Notes under the pieces: generated by a model
Database searches by the model: none
Seen by the model: only the letters and a program-made list of their open reading frames with translations
What the model was told of the DNA's origin: nothing
Made by a program: the position numbers and the translations under genes
DNA from: Roseilinea sp034431495
Lineage (GTDB): Bacteria > Chloroflexota > Anaerolineae > J036 > Brachytrichaceae
Assembly (NCBI GenBank): GCA_034431495.1
Contig: DAOUDB010000123.1
Span: forward strand, 1-23,573
DNA: 23,573 bases
Reading direction: 5' to 3'
In this document: positions 9,799 to 17,221 of the stretch, in pieces
How positions within the stretch are numbered: the stretch's first letter is position 1
Layout of the letters: every line of letters begins with the position of its first letter

Positions 9799-11858
9799 CA
9801 GGGCTGTGTGTTGTGGTTCGCGCCGGCGTATTGCTCGAACCACGCCACGATGCGGCGCAATCGCTCGACGCGGTGTTTCGGCTCGCCGCTGCGCGACAGC
9901 TCGTGGCCCTCGCGCGGCCAACGCACCAGCTCGACCGGCTTCTTGAGGTACTTCAGCGCCTGGAATAACTGCTCGGCCTGCTCGATCGGCACACGAAAAT
10001 CCAGCTCGCTGTGTTCCAGCAGGAGCGGCGTCTGCATTTGTGGCGCGTAGGCCAGCGGCGACTGGCGCCACAGAAATTCCACATCGTCAAACGGCGTCGT
10101 GTCGAAGTGCCAGTCGGTAAAGTAGGCGATGTCGCACGTGCCGCGCATCGAGATCAGGTTGTACACGCCGCGTTGGGCGACGGCAGCGACAAACCGGTTG
10201 TCGTGGCCGATGATCCAGGCTGTCATATATCCGCCGTAGCTGCCGCCGGTCACAACCAGGCGCTGCGGGTCGGCGACACCTTTGGCCAGCAACGCATCGA
10301 CGCCTTTCAAAATGTCGCGCATTGGGCCATCGCCCCAGTCGCGGTGATTGCCGGACAGGAATGCTTCGCCATAGCCATCTGCGCCGCGCGGGTTGCAGAA
10401 GAACACCACGTAGCCGCGCTGGGCCAGCAGTTGCCACTCGTGCCACATGCTGCGGGTGCTGGCCGACCACATCGCCGCCGGCCCACCGTGAATCTCGACT
10501 GCCAGCGGCCACGGCCGCGAGGAATCATAGCCGGGTGGTGTGATCAGCCAGCCCTGAATCTCGTAGCCTTCCGACTCGTAGCGCATTTCCTCGGTCGGAC
10601 ACACCGCGTGCTCGGCCAGGAACTTCGCATTCGGTTGATACAACAGGCGCACTGTTCCATCGGCCTCGCGCAAATACAGCGCAGAGGGATCGGTGGGCGT
10701 GCTGGCAGCATAAACGATGCGCCCATCGGCTGCCAGGTCGAACGCGCTGATCTCCTGCGTGGCGTCGGTCAACTGTTCGATCTTGCCATCGGCGATGCAA
10801 ACGCGATACAGGTTGACTGCGCCGTCGGCGATGAGGGTGAAATAGACGAAGGCGCTGTCTTTGCTCCATTTCCACTGGCCGATGCTGCGATCGAGGCCGG
10901 CAGTCAGATCGCGGATGTCGCCGCCGCCGGCCGGCATGATGGCCAGCGTGGCGTTGCGATACAGTGAGCGGTCCTCGTTCACCCGCGCAAAAGCCAGCCA
11001 TTGCCCATCGGGCGAGGCCTCGGGCGCAAATGCCGTGTGGCCGGCGCCGGTGAGGCGTTCGATGGCCGGCCTTTCAGCGCCGGTCAGGGCAGGCAGGCGG
11101 ACAATATCGGTATAGAACTCCAGCACGCCGCTGTCTGGGTCGCGGGTGACGGCGGTGTAGAGGGACTGGCCGTCGGGCGACCATTTTGGCTGCTCGAAGT
11201 TCAGGTCGCCGTCGGTCAGCCGGCGCGGTTTGGTTTTCACCGGCTCGCCAAAGTCAGCTGGCGCGTCGGCGACATACACATGCAACCAGCGATCGCGCAT
11301 GTACTCTGTGCCGGTGCGATACGGGTAACGGCGCAGCACATAGGGATCGAAGCGCTGCTCATCCTCATGGTCGCGCTGCTCCTTCTCTCGTTTGACTTCC
11401 CAGGCGTCTTTGGCCGGCTCGTCGTCCGGCTCGGGCTGCGCAGCCTTCTCGTCCTCTTTGGCACGCTCGTCGGCGCGCGCCAGGGCTGTGAAAGCTATCC
11501 GGCTCCCATCGGGGGACCACTCGAACGCGTGGACGCCATTGGTGTGAGAGGCAATGACATGCGCCTCGCCACCGGCGACCGGCATGGCGTAGAGTTTGGA
11601 TTCGCCGTCGCGGCCGGAGATGAACCCCAACCGCGCGCCGTCAGCCGTCCAGCGTGGCGCAGTGTCCTTCTGGCCGCTGGTGAAGGGCCGGGCCAGCATA
11701 TCCGATCCGGTGTCCTTGATCCAGATGTTGCGGATGTACTTGTTGCCGGCGCGATCGATGCTCTGACGCACAAAGGCAACCCGGCTGCCATCCGGCGACA
11801 ACCGAACATCCTCTACGGTGATGAGATCGTAGAGGCTCTCTTCAGTGATGGGTTTCAT
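9798..11858 (-). CDS. S9 family peptidase (prolyl oligopeptidase / acylaminoacyl-peptidase type)
   Basis: 686 residues from the ATG at 11858. The N-terminal half (to about residue 400) is a beta-propeller with repeated 'SPDGSRVAFV'-type blades ('SPDGSRIAFT', 'SPDGQSLYTA', 'SPDGQWLAFA'). A highly charged insert lies near residues 128-170. The C-terminal alpha/beta hydrolase domain has 'EIHGGP' near the oxyanion site, 'GGSYGGYM' with the nucleophile Ser near 540, 'SELDFRVP' with Asp near 620, and 'REGHELSR' with His near 652. The triad is therefore complete. There is no signal peptide, so it probably cleaves short or N-acylated peptides in the cytoplasm. The open frame extends to a GTG at 11903 inside the zinc ribbon gene; ATG 11858 is 16 bp after that gene's stop, lacks a Shine-Dalgarno site and may rely on coupling. 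Confidence 0.92.
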   Translation of the reverse strand: MKPITEESLYDLITVEDVRLSPDGSRVAFVRQSIDRAGNKYIRNIWIKDTGSDMLARPFTSGQKDTAPRWTADGARLGFISGRDGESKLYAMPVAGGEAHVIASHTNGVHAFEWSPDGSRIAFTALARADERAKEDEKAAQPEPDDEPAKDAWEVKREKEQRDHEDEQRFDPYVLRRYPYRTGTEYMRDRWLHVYVADAPADFGEPVKTKPRRLTDGDLNFEQPKWSPDGQSLYTAVTRDPDSGVLEFYTDIVRLPALTGAERPAIERLTGAGHTAFAPEASPDGQWLAFARVNEDRSLYRNATLAIMPAGGGDIRDLTAGLDRSIGQWKWSKDSAFVYFTLIADGAVNLYRVCIADGKIEQLTDATQEISAFDLAADGRIVYAASTPTDPSALYLREADGTVRLLYQPNAKFLAEHAVCPTEEMRYESEGYEIQGWLITPPGYDSSRPWPLAVEIHGGPAAMWSASTRSMWHEWQLLAQRGYVVFFCNPRGADGYGEAFLSGNHRDWGDGPMRDILKGVDALLAKGVADPQRLVVTGGSYGGYMTAWIIGHDNRFVAAVAQRGVYNLISMRGTCDIAYFTDWHFDTTPFDDVEFLWRQSPLAYAPQMQTPLLLEHSELDFRVPIEQAEQLFQALKYLKKPVELVRWPREGHELSRSGEPKHRVERLRRIVAWFEQYAGANHNTQP

Positions 11859-11874
11859 GATCGAGGAGTCGATA

Positions 11875-12117
11875 TCAGTGGCTGCAACCCTTGCAGCCGC
11901 CACAACCGCCGCTGCAACCGCACGACCTGCCGCTGGCCGGAGTAGAAAGGTCGCCGGTCGATGCGTCGCCCCGATTGTGCGCGAAAGAGGAAATCTTCTT
12001 CCTTGCCTTGTGACTGTGGCATGCGGGACATTCGACTGTCACCACCGTGTTGCCACTGCGCACCAGTTTCTCAAACCTCTCGCCGCACTTGTTGCATTCG
12101 AACTCGAAGATAGGCAT
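11875..12117 (-). CDS. FmdB-family zinc ribbon protein
   Basis: 80 residues. It starts 'MPIFEFECNKCGERFEKL' and has a second pair in 'VECPACHSHKARKKI', giving the CxxC...CxxC zinc ribbon of the FmdB/CxxC_CXXC_SSSS family (PF09723). The C-terminus is rich in Gly and Cys ('SCGCSGGCGGCKGCSH'), with five more cysteines, as in many family members. Function is not established; FmdB was proposed as a regulator of formamidase genes, and other copies are simply conserved small metal-binding proteins. GGAGGA lies ten bases upstream of the ATG. The S9 peptidase begins 16 bp downstream, so the two probably form one operon. Confidence 0.9.
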   Translation of the reverse strand: MPIFEFECNKCGERFEKLVRSGNTVVTVECPACHSHKARKKISSFAHNRGDASTGDLSTPASGRSCGCSGGCGGCKGCSH

Positions 12118-12313
12118 GCCGTGTCAGTCCTCCAGCCTGGCAAATGTACTGTATTTTACGCCCGCGCCCCGGCTTGTTTTTCCATAGTTGAAAACGCGCT
12201 CCCGTACGCCGCCGGGTAGAATAACGCGCGCTCCGTGATGGCAGCCAGGCGCAAGCAAACCGTCTCAGGAGAAGGTCTAGCCCGGCCATATCACGACACG
12301 CAAGGTGAACGAC
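12118..12313. promoter_or_regulatory. Divergent promoter region between the FmdB and molybdenum hydroxylase operons
   Basis: The 196-bp gap must drive both directions. On the minus strand TAAAAT (read from 12153-12158) would start transcription about 28 bases before the FmdB ATG, leaving room for its GGAGGA site. On the plus strand TAGAAT (12217-12222) could serve the hydroxylase operon. Neither has a convincing -35 box at the right distance (TTGAAA at 12188-12193 is 23 bases away). AAGGTG sits six bases before the ATG at 12314. Confidence 0.3.
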
Positions 12314-13186
12314 ATGCCGAAATTCGATTACGCGCGAGCAGAATCAATCGCAGAAGCCGTCGCGCTGCTGAGCGACCCTCTCTTCGTCAGCCGGCCATTG
12401 GCCGGCGGCACCGACCTGATGGTGCAGACGCGCCACGACACGCCGGCCTTCCAACTCCAACGGCTGGTGGATGTCAGCCGCATCCCGGAGATGAAGATCA
12501 TCGAGCAGCGCGGCGACGAGATTTACATCGGCGCGGCCGTCACCTACACCGAGATCATGGAAAGCCCGCTGCTGTGTGACCAGGCCGCCTGCCTGGTCGA
12601 AGCCTCGCGGCTGGTGGGCGGGCCGGCCATCGCCAACGCCGGCACCCTGGGCGGCAACGTCGGCAACGCCGCCGCCTGCGCCGACGGCACGCCCCCACTG
12701 GTGTGCCTGGACGCCATCGCCCATCTGCGCAGCATGGCCGGCCGGCGCGCTGCGCCCGTCGCCGAACTGATCACCGGCCCGCACAAAACATCGCTTCAGC
12801 GCGGCGAACTGATCACGCACTTCACCTTCCCCGTCATGCCGGCCGGCGTGCGCTCGGTGTTCCTGAAGCTGGGCCGGCGCAACGCGCAGGCCATCTCGCG
12901 GCTGAACGTGGCAGCAGCCGGCGCGCTGGGCCGGGATGGGCGCATCACCTTTGCCCGCCTCGTGCCCGGCTCGGCGCTGCCCCGCCTGCGCCGCTTCACC
13001 GAAGTCGAGACCCTGCTGATCGGGCAGCCACCCACCGACGCCTTGTTCGAGCAAGCCGGCGACGAAGCCAGCCGTGTCATGGTCGAGAGCACCGGCCGGC
13101 GCTGGTCCACCGAATACAAGGAGATCGCCCTGCGCGGCCTGGTTGCGCGCGCGCTGCGCGCCGTATTTTTGAACCCGGAGAACTGA
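12314..13186 (+). CDS. Molybdenum hydroxylase FAD subunit (XdhB/CoxM-like)
   Basis: 290 residues, typical of the FAD-binding medium subunit of the xanthine dehydrogenase/CO dehydrogenase family. 'RPLAGGTDLMVQ' near residues 30-40 is the first FAD pyrophosphate-binding loop. 'GTLGGNVGNAAACADGTPP' near 112-130 is the second and carries the TxGGN pattern. A C-terminal CO_deh_flav_C-like domain follows. It passes electrons from the Fe-S subunit to the final acceptor. The GTG at 12305 is a possible longer start, but the ATG at 12314 has AAGGTG six bases upstream and begins with the expected 'MPKFDYARAES'. The Fe-S subunit starts 3 bp after the stop. The order FAD, Fe-S, Mo is the same as coxMSL. 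Confidence 0.9.
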   Translation: MPKFDYARAESIAEAVALLSDPLFVSRPLAGGTDLMVQTRHDTPAFQLQRLVDVSRIPEMKIIEQRGDEIYIGAAVTYTEIMESPLLCDQAACLVEASRLVGGPAIANAGTLGGNVGNAAACADGTPPLVCLDAIAHLRSMAGRRAAPVAELITGPHKTSLQRGELITHFTFPVMPAGVRSVFLKLGRRNAQAISRLNVAAAGALGRDGRITFARLVPGSALPRLRRFTEVETLLIGQPPTDALFEQAGDEASRVMVESTGRRWSTEYKEIALRGLVARALRAVFLNPEN

Positions 13187-13189
13187 CCC

Positions 13190-13663
13190 ATGTTGATTGA
13201 GATGACCCTGAACGGCAAGGCGGTGGCCGTTGACGCACCGCCCGACATTTCCCTGCTCGATCTGCTGCGCGATTACCTGAACCTGACCGGCACAAAGGAA
13301 GGCTGCGCCGTCGGCGAGTGCGGCGCGTGCGCCGTCATCATGGATGGCCGGCTGGTCAACAGCTGCCTGGTGCTGGCCCCGCAAGCGCACGGCAGCGAGA
13401 TTCTCACCATCGAGGGCATTCACGCGCCCGATGGCGGGCCGAATGACTTGCAGCAGAACTTTATTGAGTATGGCGCGGTGCAGTGCGGCATCTGCATCCC
13501 CGGCATGATTATGGCCGGCGAGGCGCTGTTGATGCGCAATCCGCAACCGACACGGGCCGAGATTCGCCGTGCCCTGGCCGGCAACCTGTGCCGCTGCACC
13601 GGCTATCAGCAAATCGTGGACGCGATTGAGGCGACAGCCAAAGGAAGGCAGGCAAAGTCATGA
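13190..13663 (+). CDS. Molybdenum hydroxylase [2Fe-2S] subunit (XdhC/CoxS-like small subunit)
   Basis: 157 residues, the usual small-subunit length. The N-terminal plant-type ferredoxin domain has Cys 39, 44, 47 and 59 ('EGCAVGECGACAV' then 'NSCL'). The C-terminal helical domain has Cys 99, 102, 134 and 136 ('VQCGICIPGM' and 'NLCRCTGYQ'). All eight ligands for two [2Fe-2S] clusters are therefore present. It carries electrons from the Mo centre to FAD. The start is 3 bp after the FAD gene stop, and its stop overlaps the Mo subunit start as ATGA, so the three subunits are translationally coupled. Confidence 0.95.
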   Translation: MLIEMTLNGKAVAVDAPPDISLLDLLRDYLNLTGTKEGCAVGECGACAVIMDGRLVNSCLVLAPQAHGSEILTIEGIHAPDGGPNDLQQNFIEYGAVQCGICIPGMIMAGEALLMRNPQPTRAEIRRALAGNLCRCTGYQQIVDAIEATAKGRQAKS

Positions 13664-16047
13664 GCCATTTCACACAACCCCTCGAGCATGTGGGTCAGCC
13701 GGCGCGGCGCGTGGACGCGCTGGACAAGGTGATGGGCCGTGCCAAATACATTGCGGATTACAGGCTGCCGGGCATGTTGCACGCGCGCTGTCTGCGCAGC
13801 ACGCTGCCCCATGCGCGCATCGTCCGGCTGGATGTTGCGCCGGCGCTACAGGTGCCAGGCGTGCGCGCCGTCATCACCAGCGAAGACTTCGTCGATCATG
13901 GCCTGTACGGGTTTCCGGTCAAAGACAAGTACATGCTGGCGTATCAGAAGGTGCGCTATGTCGGCGAGCCGATCGCCGCTGTGGCCGCCGACACGCCGCA
14001 GGCGGCGCTGGCCGGCGTTCAGGCCATCATCTGCGAGCTGGAGCCGCTGCCAGCCCTGTTCGACGCCGAGCGCGCGCTCGACCCGGACGCGCCGCAGGTC
14101 GGGCCGGATCGCACCGACGGCCGTCACCCCAACCAGAAGAGCGATCACATGCTGGTGTGCAAGGGCGACGCTGAAGCCGAGCTGGCGCAGTGTCCCATCG
14201 TCCTCGACCGGCGCTACTTCACCGACTGGCAGGAACACGCCTACATCGAGCCAGAGGGCGTCCTCGCCATTCCAACGCCCGAGGGCGGCGTCGTGGTGTA
14301 CGCGCCCAATCAAAGCCCATTCATCAACCAGGGCAACCTGGCCATGACACTGGGCCTGCCGCACAACCTGACGCGCGTCATTCAGCCCACCGTGGGCGGG
14401 TCGTTCGGCGGCAAGGACGACATCATCTATGAAAGCTCGGCGCAGGCAGCCAAACTCGCGCTCATCACAGGCCGACCGGTGCGGATGGTGTTCTCGCGCG
14501 AGGAGAGCCTGGTGGCCAGCTACAAGCGCGACGCCATGCACATGCACATCCGCCTGGGAGCCGATCCCGACGGCACATTGCGCGCCTGCTGGTTCCGCGG
14601 CATCATGGATTCCGGCGCGTACGCTTCCGAGACGCCCTTCGCCGCATGGCGCGCCAGCATCCACGCCATGGGCGCGTATCGCTACAACGCCTGCGACGTG
14701 GACGTGTTCTGCGTGTACACCAACAACGGCTACGCCGGCGCATTTCGCGGCTTCGGCAATCCAGAGGTGTGCTTTGCTGTCGAACAAACGGTGGACGAGC
14801 TGGCCGAGATGCTCGGCATGGACCCGATCGAGTTGCGCCTGAAGAACTGCCTGCGCCTGGGCGACGACACCGCGCACGGCCAGAAGCTGGACGAGTCGAT
14901 GGGCCTGATCGAGTGCATCAACACGGTGCGCCGGCTGAGCGACTGGGATCGCAAGCGCGCCGATTACAGCCGGCAACCCTCTGGCGACAAACGGCGCGGA
15001 ATCGGCATGGCGATCATGTATCACGGCATGTCCCTCGGCGCAGAGGGCGCCGACTACGCCAGCGCCACGACCAGCGTGCTGCCGGATTACTCGATCGACC
15101 TCACCTCCGGCCTAACCGACTACGGCACCGGCTCGCGCACTGTGTTCACCCTCATCGCCGCCGAAGAGCTGGGGGTGCGGCCGGAACGCATCCGCATCCA
15201 GCGCCCCGACACCAACACCGCCATCGAATCCGGCCCCACCGTCGCCAGCCGCACCACCGTGTTGGGCGGCAATGCCATGCGCGCCGCTGCGCGCAACCTG
15301 CGCCAGACGCTCGACATGGCCGCCACCGACCTGCTGAGATGCGATCCGCAGCAGTTGATCCGCGTCGGCGAGGCTTACGTCGGGCCGGATGAGGAAGCCG
15401 TGGCGTGGGAGAAGATCGTCGATCATGCGCGCGAGATGGGATTGATCCTCTCGTCGCATGGCAAGTGGTCGGCCCCGAAGATCGAGTGGGATCATCATCA
15501 TGGACACGGCACGCCGTATATGGCCTACGTGTACGGCGCGCAGGTCGCCGAGGTCGAAGTCGATCTGCGCACCGGCAACACCCAGGTGCTGCACCTGTGG
15601 GCCGTGCACGACATTGGCAAGACCATCTTCCCACAGGGCGCGTACGGCCAGCTCTACGGCGGCATCACGCAGGGGCTGGGTTACGCACTGACCGAGCAGA
15701 TCACCTACCGCGACGGGTACATTCAGGAGACCAACTTCGAGTCATACCTGATCCCGACCTCGGTGGATGTGCCGGAGATCACGGCGCAGTTTGTCGAAGC
15801 GCCGTATTCGTATGGGCCATATGGCGCGAAGAACATCGCCGAACCGTCACTCGTGCCGACCGCGCCGGCCATCGCCAACGCAATCGCCCATGCCACAGGC
15901 CGGCGCGTGCGCGAGTTGCCGATGAACCTGGAGCGCGTGCTGCTGGGGCATGACCTGCACGCGCCGGCGTCCACAAAGCCGGCCACATCCGGTCTGACGA
16001 TGGCGATGCGCTCGATGCCACAACCGGCGGCGCGCGCCTATGTCTGA
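13660..16047 (+). CDS. Molybdenum hydroxylase large (Mo-pterin cytosine dinucleotide type) subunit
   Basis: 795 residues. The N-terminal Ald_Xan_dh_C domain begins 'DALDKVMGRAKYIADYRLPGML'. Cofactor-binding motifs include 'TVGGSFGGKDD' near 245 and 'AGAFRGFGNPE' near 363. The essential base is probably the Glu of 'NIAEPSLVPTAPAI' near residue 728, as in xanthine oxidase family enzymes. The form I CO dehydrogenase signature AYxCSFR is absent and the loop reads GAFRGFG, so this is not a form I CO dehydrogenase despite the coxMSL-like order. Substrate could be a purine, aldehyde or N-heterocycle. The start overlaps the Fe-S subunit stop. No cofactor-maturation gene of the XdhC type is in the window. 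The last 10 bp overlap the opposing methyltransferase gene. Confidence 0.93.
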   Translation: MSHFTQPLEHVGQPARRVDALDKVMGRAKYIADYRLPGMLHARCLRSTLPHARIVRLDVAPALQVPGVRAVITSEDFVDHGLYGFPVKDKYMLAYQKVRYVGEPIAAVAADTPQAALAGVQAIICELEPLPALFDAERALDPDAPQVGPDRTDGRHPNQKSDHMLVCKGDAEAELAQCPIVLDRRYFTDWQEHAYIEPEGVLAIPTPEGGVVVYAPNQSPFINQGNLAMTLGLPHNLTRVIQPTVGGSFGGKDDIIYESSAQAAKLALITGRPVRMVFSREESLVASYKRDAMHMHIRLGADPDGTLRACWFRGIMDSGAYASETPFAAWRASIHAMGAYRYNACDVDVFCVYTNNGYAGAFRGFGNPEVCFAVEQTVDELAEMLGMDPIELRLKNCLRLGDDTAHGQKLDESMGLIECINTVRRLSDWDRKRADYSRQPSGDKRRGIGMAIMYHGMSLGAEGADYASATTSVLPDYSIDLTSGLTDYGTGSRTVFTLIAAEELGVRPERIRIQRPDTNTAIESGPTVASRTTVLGGNAMRAAARNLRQTLDMAATDLLRCDPQQLIRVGEAYVGPDEEAVAWEKIVDHAREMGLILSSHGKWSAPKIEWDHHHGHGTPYMAYVYGAQVAEVEVDLRTGNTQVLHLWAVHDIGKTIFPQGAYGQLYGGITQGLGYALTEQITYRDGYIQETNFESYLIPTSVDVPEITAQFVEAPYSYGPYGAKNIAEPSLVPTAPAIANAIAHATGRRVRELPMNLERVLLGHDLHAPASTKPATSGLTMAMRSMPQPAARAYV

Positions 16048-16844
16048 CGCACCCGGCGCTGCCGCGCGGCTTCGTAGATCAACAGCGCCGCCGCAATAGA
16101 CACGTTGAGCGAGTTGACCCGGCCTGTCATCGGGATGCGGGCCTGCATGTCGGCCTGATCGAGCCACAGCCGGGTCAACCCTGTGTTCTCCGCGCCGACC
16201 ACAACCGCGAGCGGGCCGCTGAGGTCGAGCCGGTCAAAGTCCTGTGTGGCCGCCGGCGTGGCAGCCACAATCGCAATGCCGCGCTGCTTGAGCCAGGCGA
16301 TGGTTTCATCGCTGCCGGCTTCGGCTACCGGCACGCTGAACAGCGCGCCTTTGCTCGAGCGCACGACGTTGGGATTGCCGAGGTCGGTGTTAGGGTCGCA
16401 GGAGATGAGCGCGTCGAGGCCGGCAGCGTCGGCGGTGCGCAGCATAGCGCCCAGGTTGCCGGGCTTCTCGACCGCCTCGGCCACCAGCAGCAGCGGGCGG
16501 GCGCTCAGGGTCAGATCGACCAGCCCGCGCCGCAGCAGCGGGAACACCGCCAGCCAACCGTCCGGCCCGTCGCGGTAGGCAACCTTGTCAAAGACGCGCT
16601 CGCTCAACTCGATCAACTCAGCGCCGGCCTCCTGCGCTTGCGCCAAAAGGCGCGTCTGCGCCGGGTCGCGCATCAGCGCCGGGCAGTGGTACAACCCGAC
16701 CGGGCGCGCGCCACACGCCAGCGCCAACGCCAACTCGTCATAGCCCTCGACGAGCATCTGGCCGGCCTGTTCGCGTTCGCGCCTGTCCCGCAACGCCAAC
16801 AGATGCTTGACGCGCGGATTGTGGATGCTGGTGATGAGCGTCAT
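16038..16844 (-). CDS. TrmH/SpoU-family RNA 2'-O-ribose methyltransferase
   Basis: 268 residues from the ATG at 16844, which starts 'MTLITSIHNPRVKHLLALRD' as in the rRNA methyltransferase branch of the family. The N-terminal substrate-binding part contains 'MLVEGYDELALAL'. The SPOUT knot motifs are complete: motif 1 'EKPGNLGAMLRTADA' near 126-140 with the Asn and Arg, motif 2 'VVGAENTGLT' near 215-224, and motif 3 'SLNVSIAAALLIYE' near 245-258. It transfers a methyl group from S-adenosylmethionine to a ribose 2'-OH in rRNA or tRNA; which site cannot be told. A longer frame to 16925 lacks family similarity. Its 3' end overlaps the Mo subunit gene by 10 bp, tail to tail. Confidence 0.92.
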   Translation of the reverse strand: MTLITSIHNPRVKHLLALRDRREREQAGQMLVEGYDELALALACGARPVGLYHCPALMRDPAQTRLLAQAQEAGAELIELSERVFDKVAYRDGPDGWLAVFPLLRRGLVDLTLSARPLLLVAEAVEKPGNLGAMLRTADAAGLDALISCDPNTDLGNPNVVRSSKGALFSVPVAEAGSDETIAWLKQRGIAIVAATPAATQDFDRLDLSGPLAVVVGAENTGLTRLWLDQADMQARIPMTGRVNSLNVSIAAALLIYEAARQRRVRQT

Positions 16845-17221
16845 GGTGCAAATCTCTAAGTCGGGTGCATTTTCCGGCAGGGGCAATCCGCCGATTTGCG
16901 CGACGGATGAATCCGTGGGCAACATGCCCTGGCAAAGAAATGCACCTCACTGAGTCGGGCAGTATAACCGTCATGTATAATCTGTTGGTATTTCGACGAT
17001 TCGTCGTATTTTGATCCAGTTTGTATTCAATTTGGGCGCGATTTCTATTTGGGTGTTTGGGTTGGACTTGGTTTGGCTTGAGATGCCGGCGCACACTCAT
17101 GGGGCAGTTCGATGGCTCCTCCGGGGAGTGAGGCTTGGTGTGCGGAGCTCTGGTCAGATTCCCGTCATCACAAACGTCATCACCAAAGTGAATTTCAACG
17201 CGCCCGCCCACAACCAAATCT
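16845..17221. other. 377-bp divergent intergenic region, relatively AT-rich
   Basis: No coding frame here looks real. From about 16955 to 17090 base composition is clearly more AT-rich than the surrounding genes, with T-rich plus-strand runs. It holds a perfect TATAAT on the plus strand (16976-16981), TTATAC-like boxes on the minus strand close by, and a short palindrome at 16994-17006. It most likely carries the promoters of the methyltransferase (minus) and of the PHP protein (plus). From about 17090 to 17221 I see nothing specific and no Shine-Dalgarno site before the PHP ATG. Confidence 0.5.
16976..17006 (+). promoter_or_regulatory. TATAAT box followed by a CGACGA-T-TCGTCG palindrome
   Basis: TATAAT at 16976-16981 is a perfect -10 hexamer but has no clear -35 at 16-18 bases. 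Thirteen bases downstream is a 13-base palindrome with 6-bp arms (16994-17006), which would sit just after the transcription start, a usual place for a repressor operator. The leader to the PHP gene would be about 235 bases. Confidence 0.3.

Noticed and set aside
12344..13612. 422-codon minus-strand frame across the FAD and Fe-S subunit genes
   Set aside because: It spans two well-supported genes on the other strand and shows no family pattern.
13846..15024. 392-codon minus-strand frame opposite the Mo subunit
   Set aside because: Antisense shadow of a conserved enzyme; His/Ala/Val/Asp-rich without motifs.
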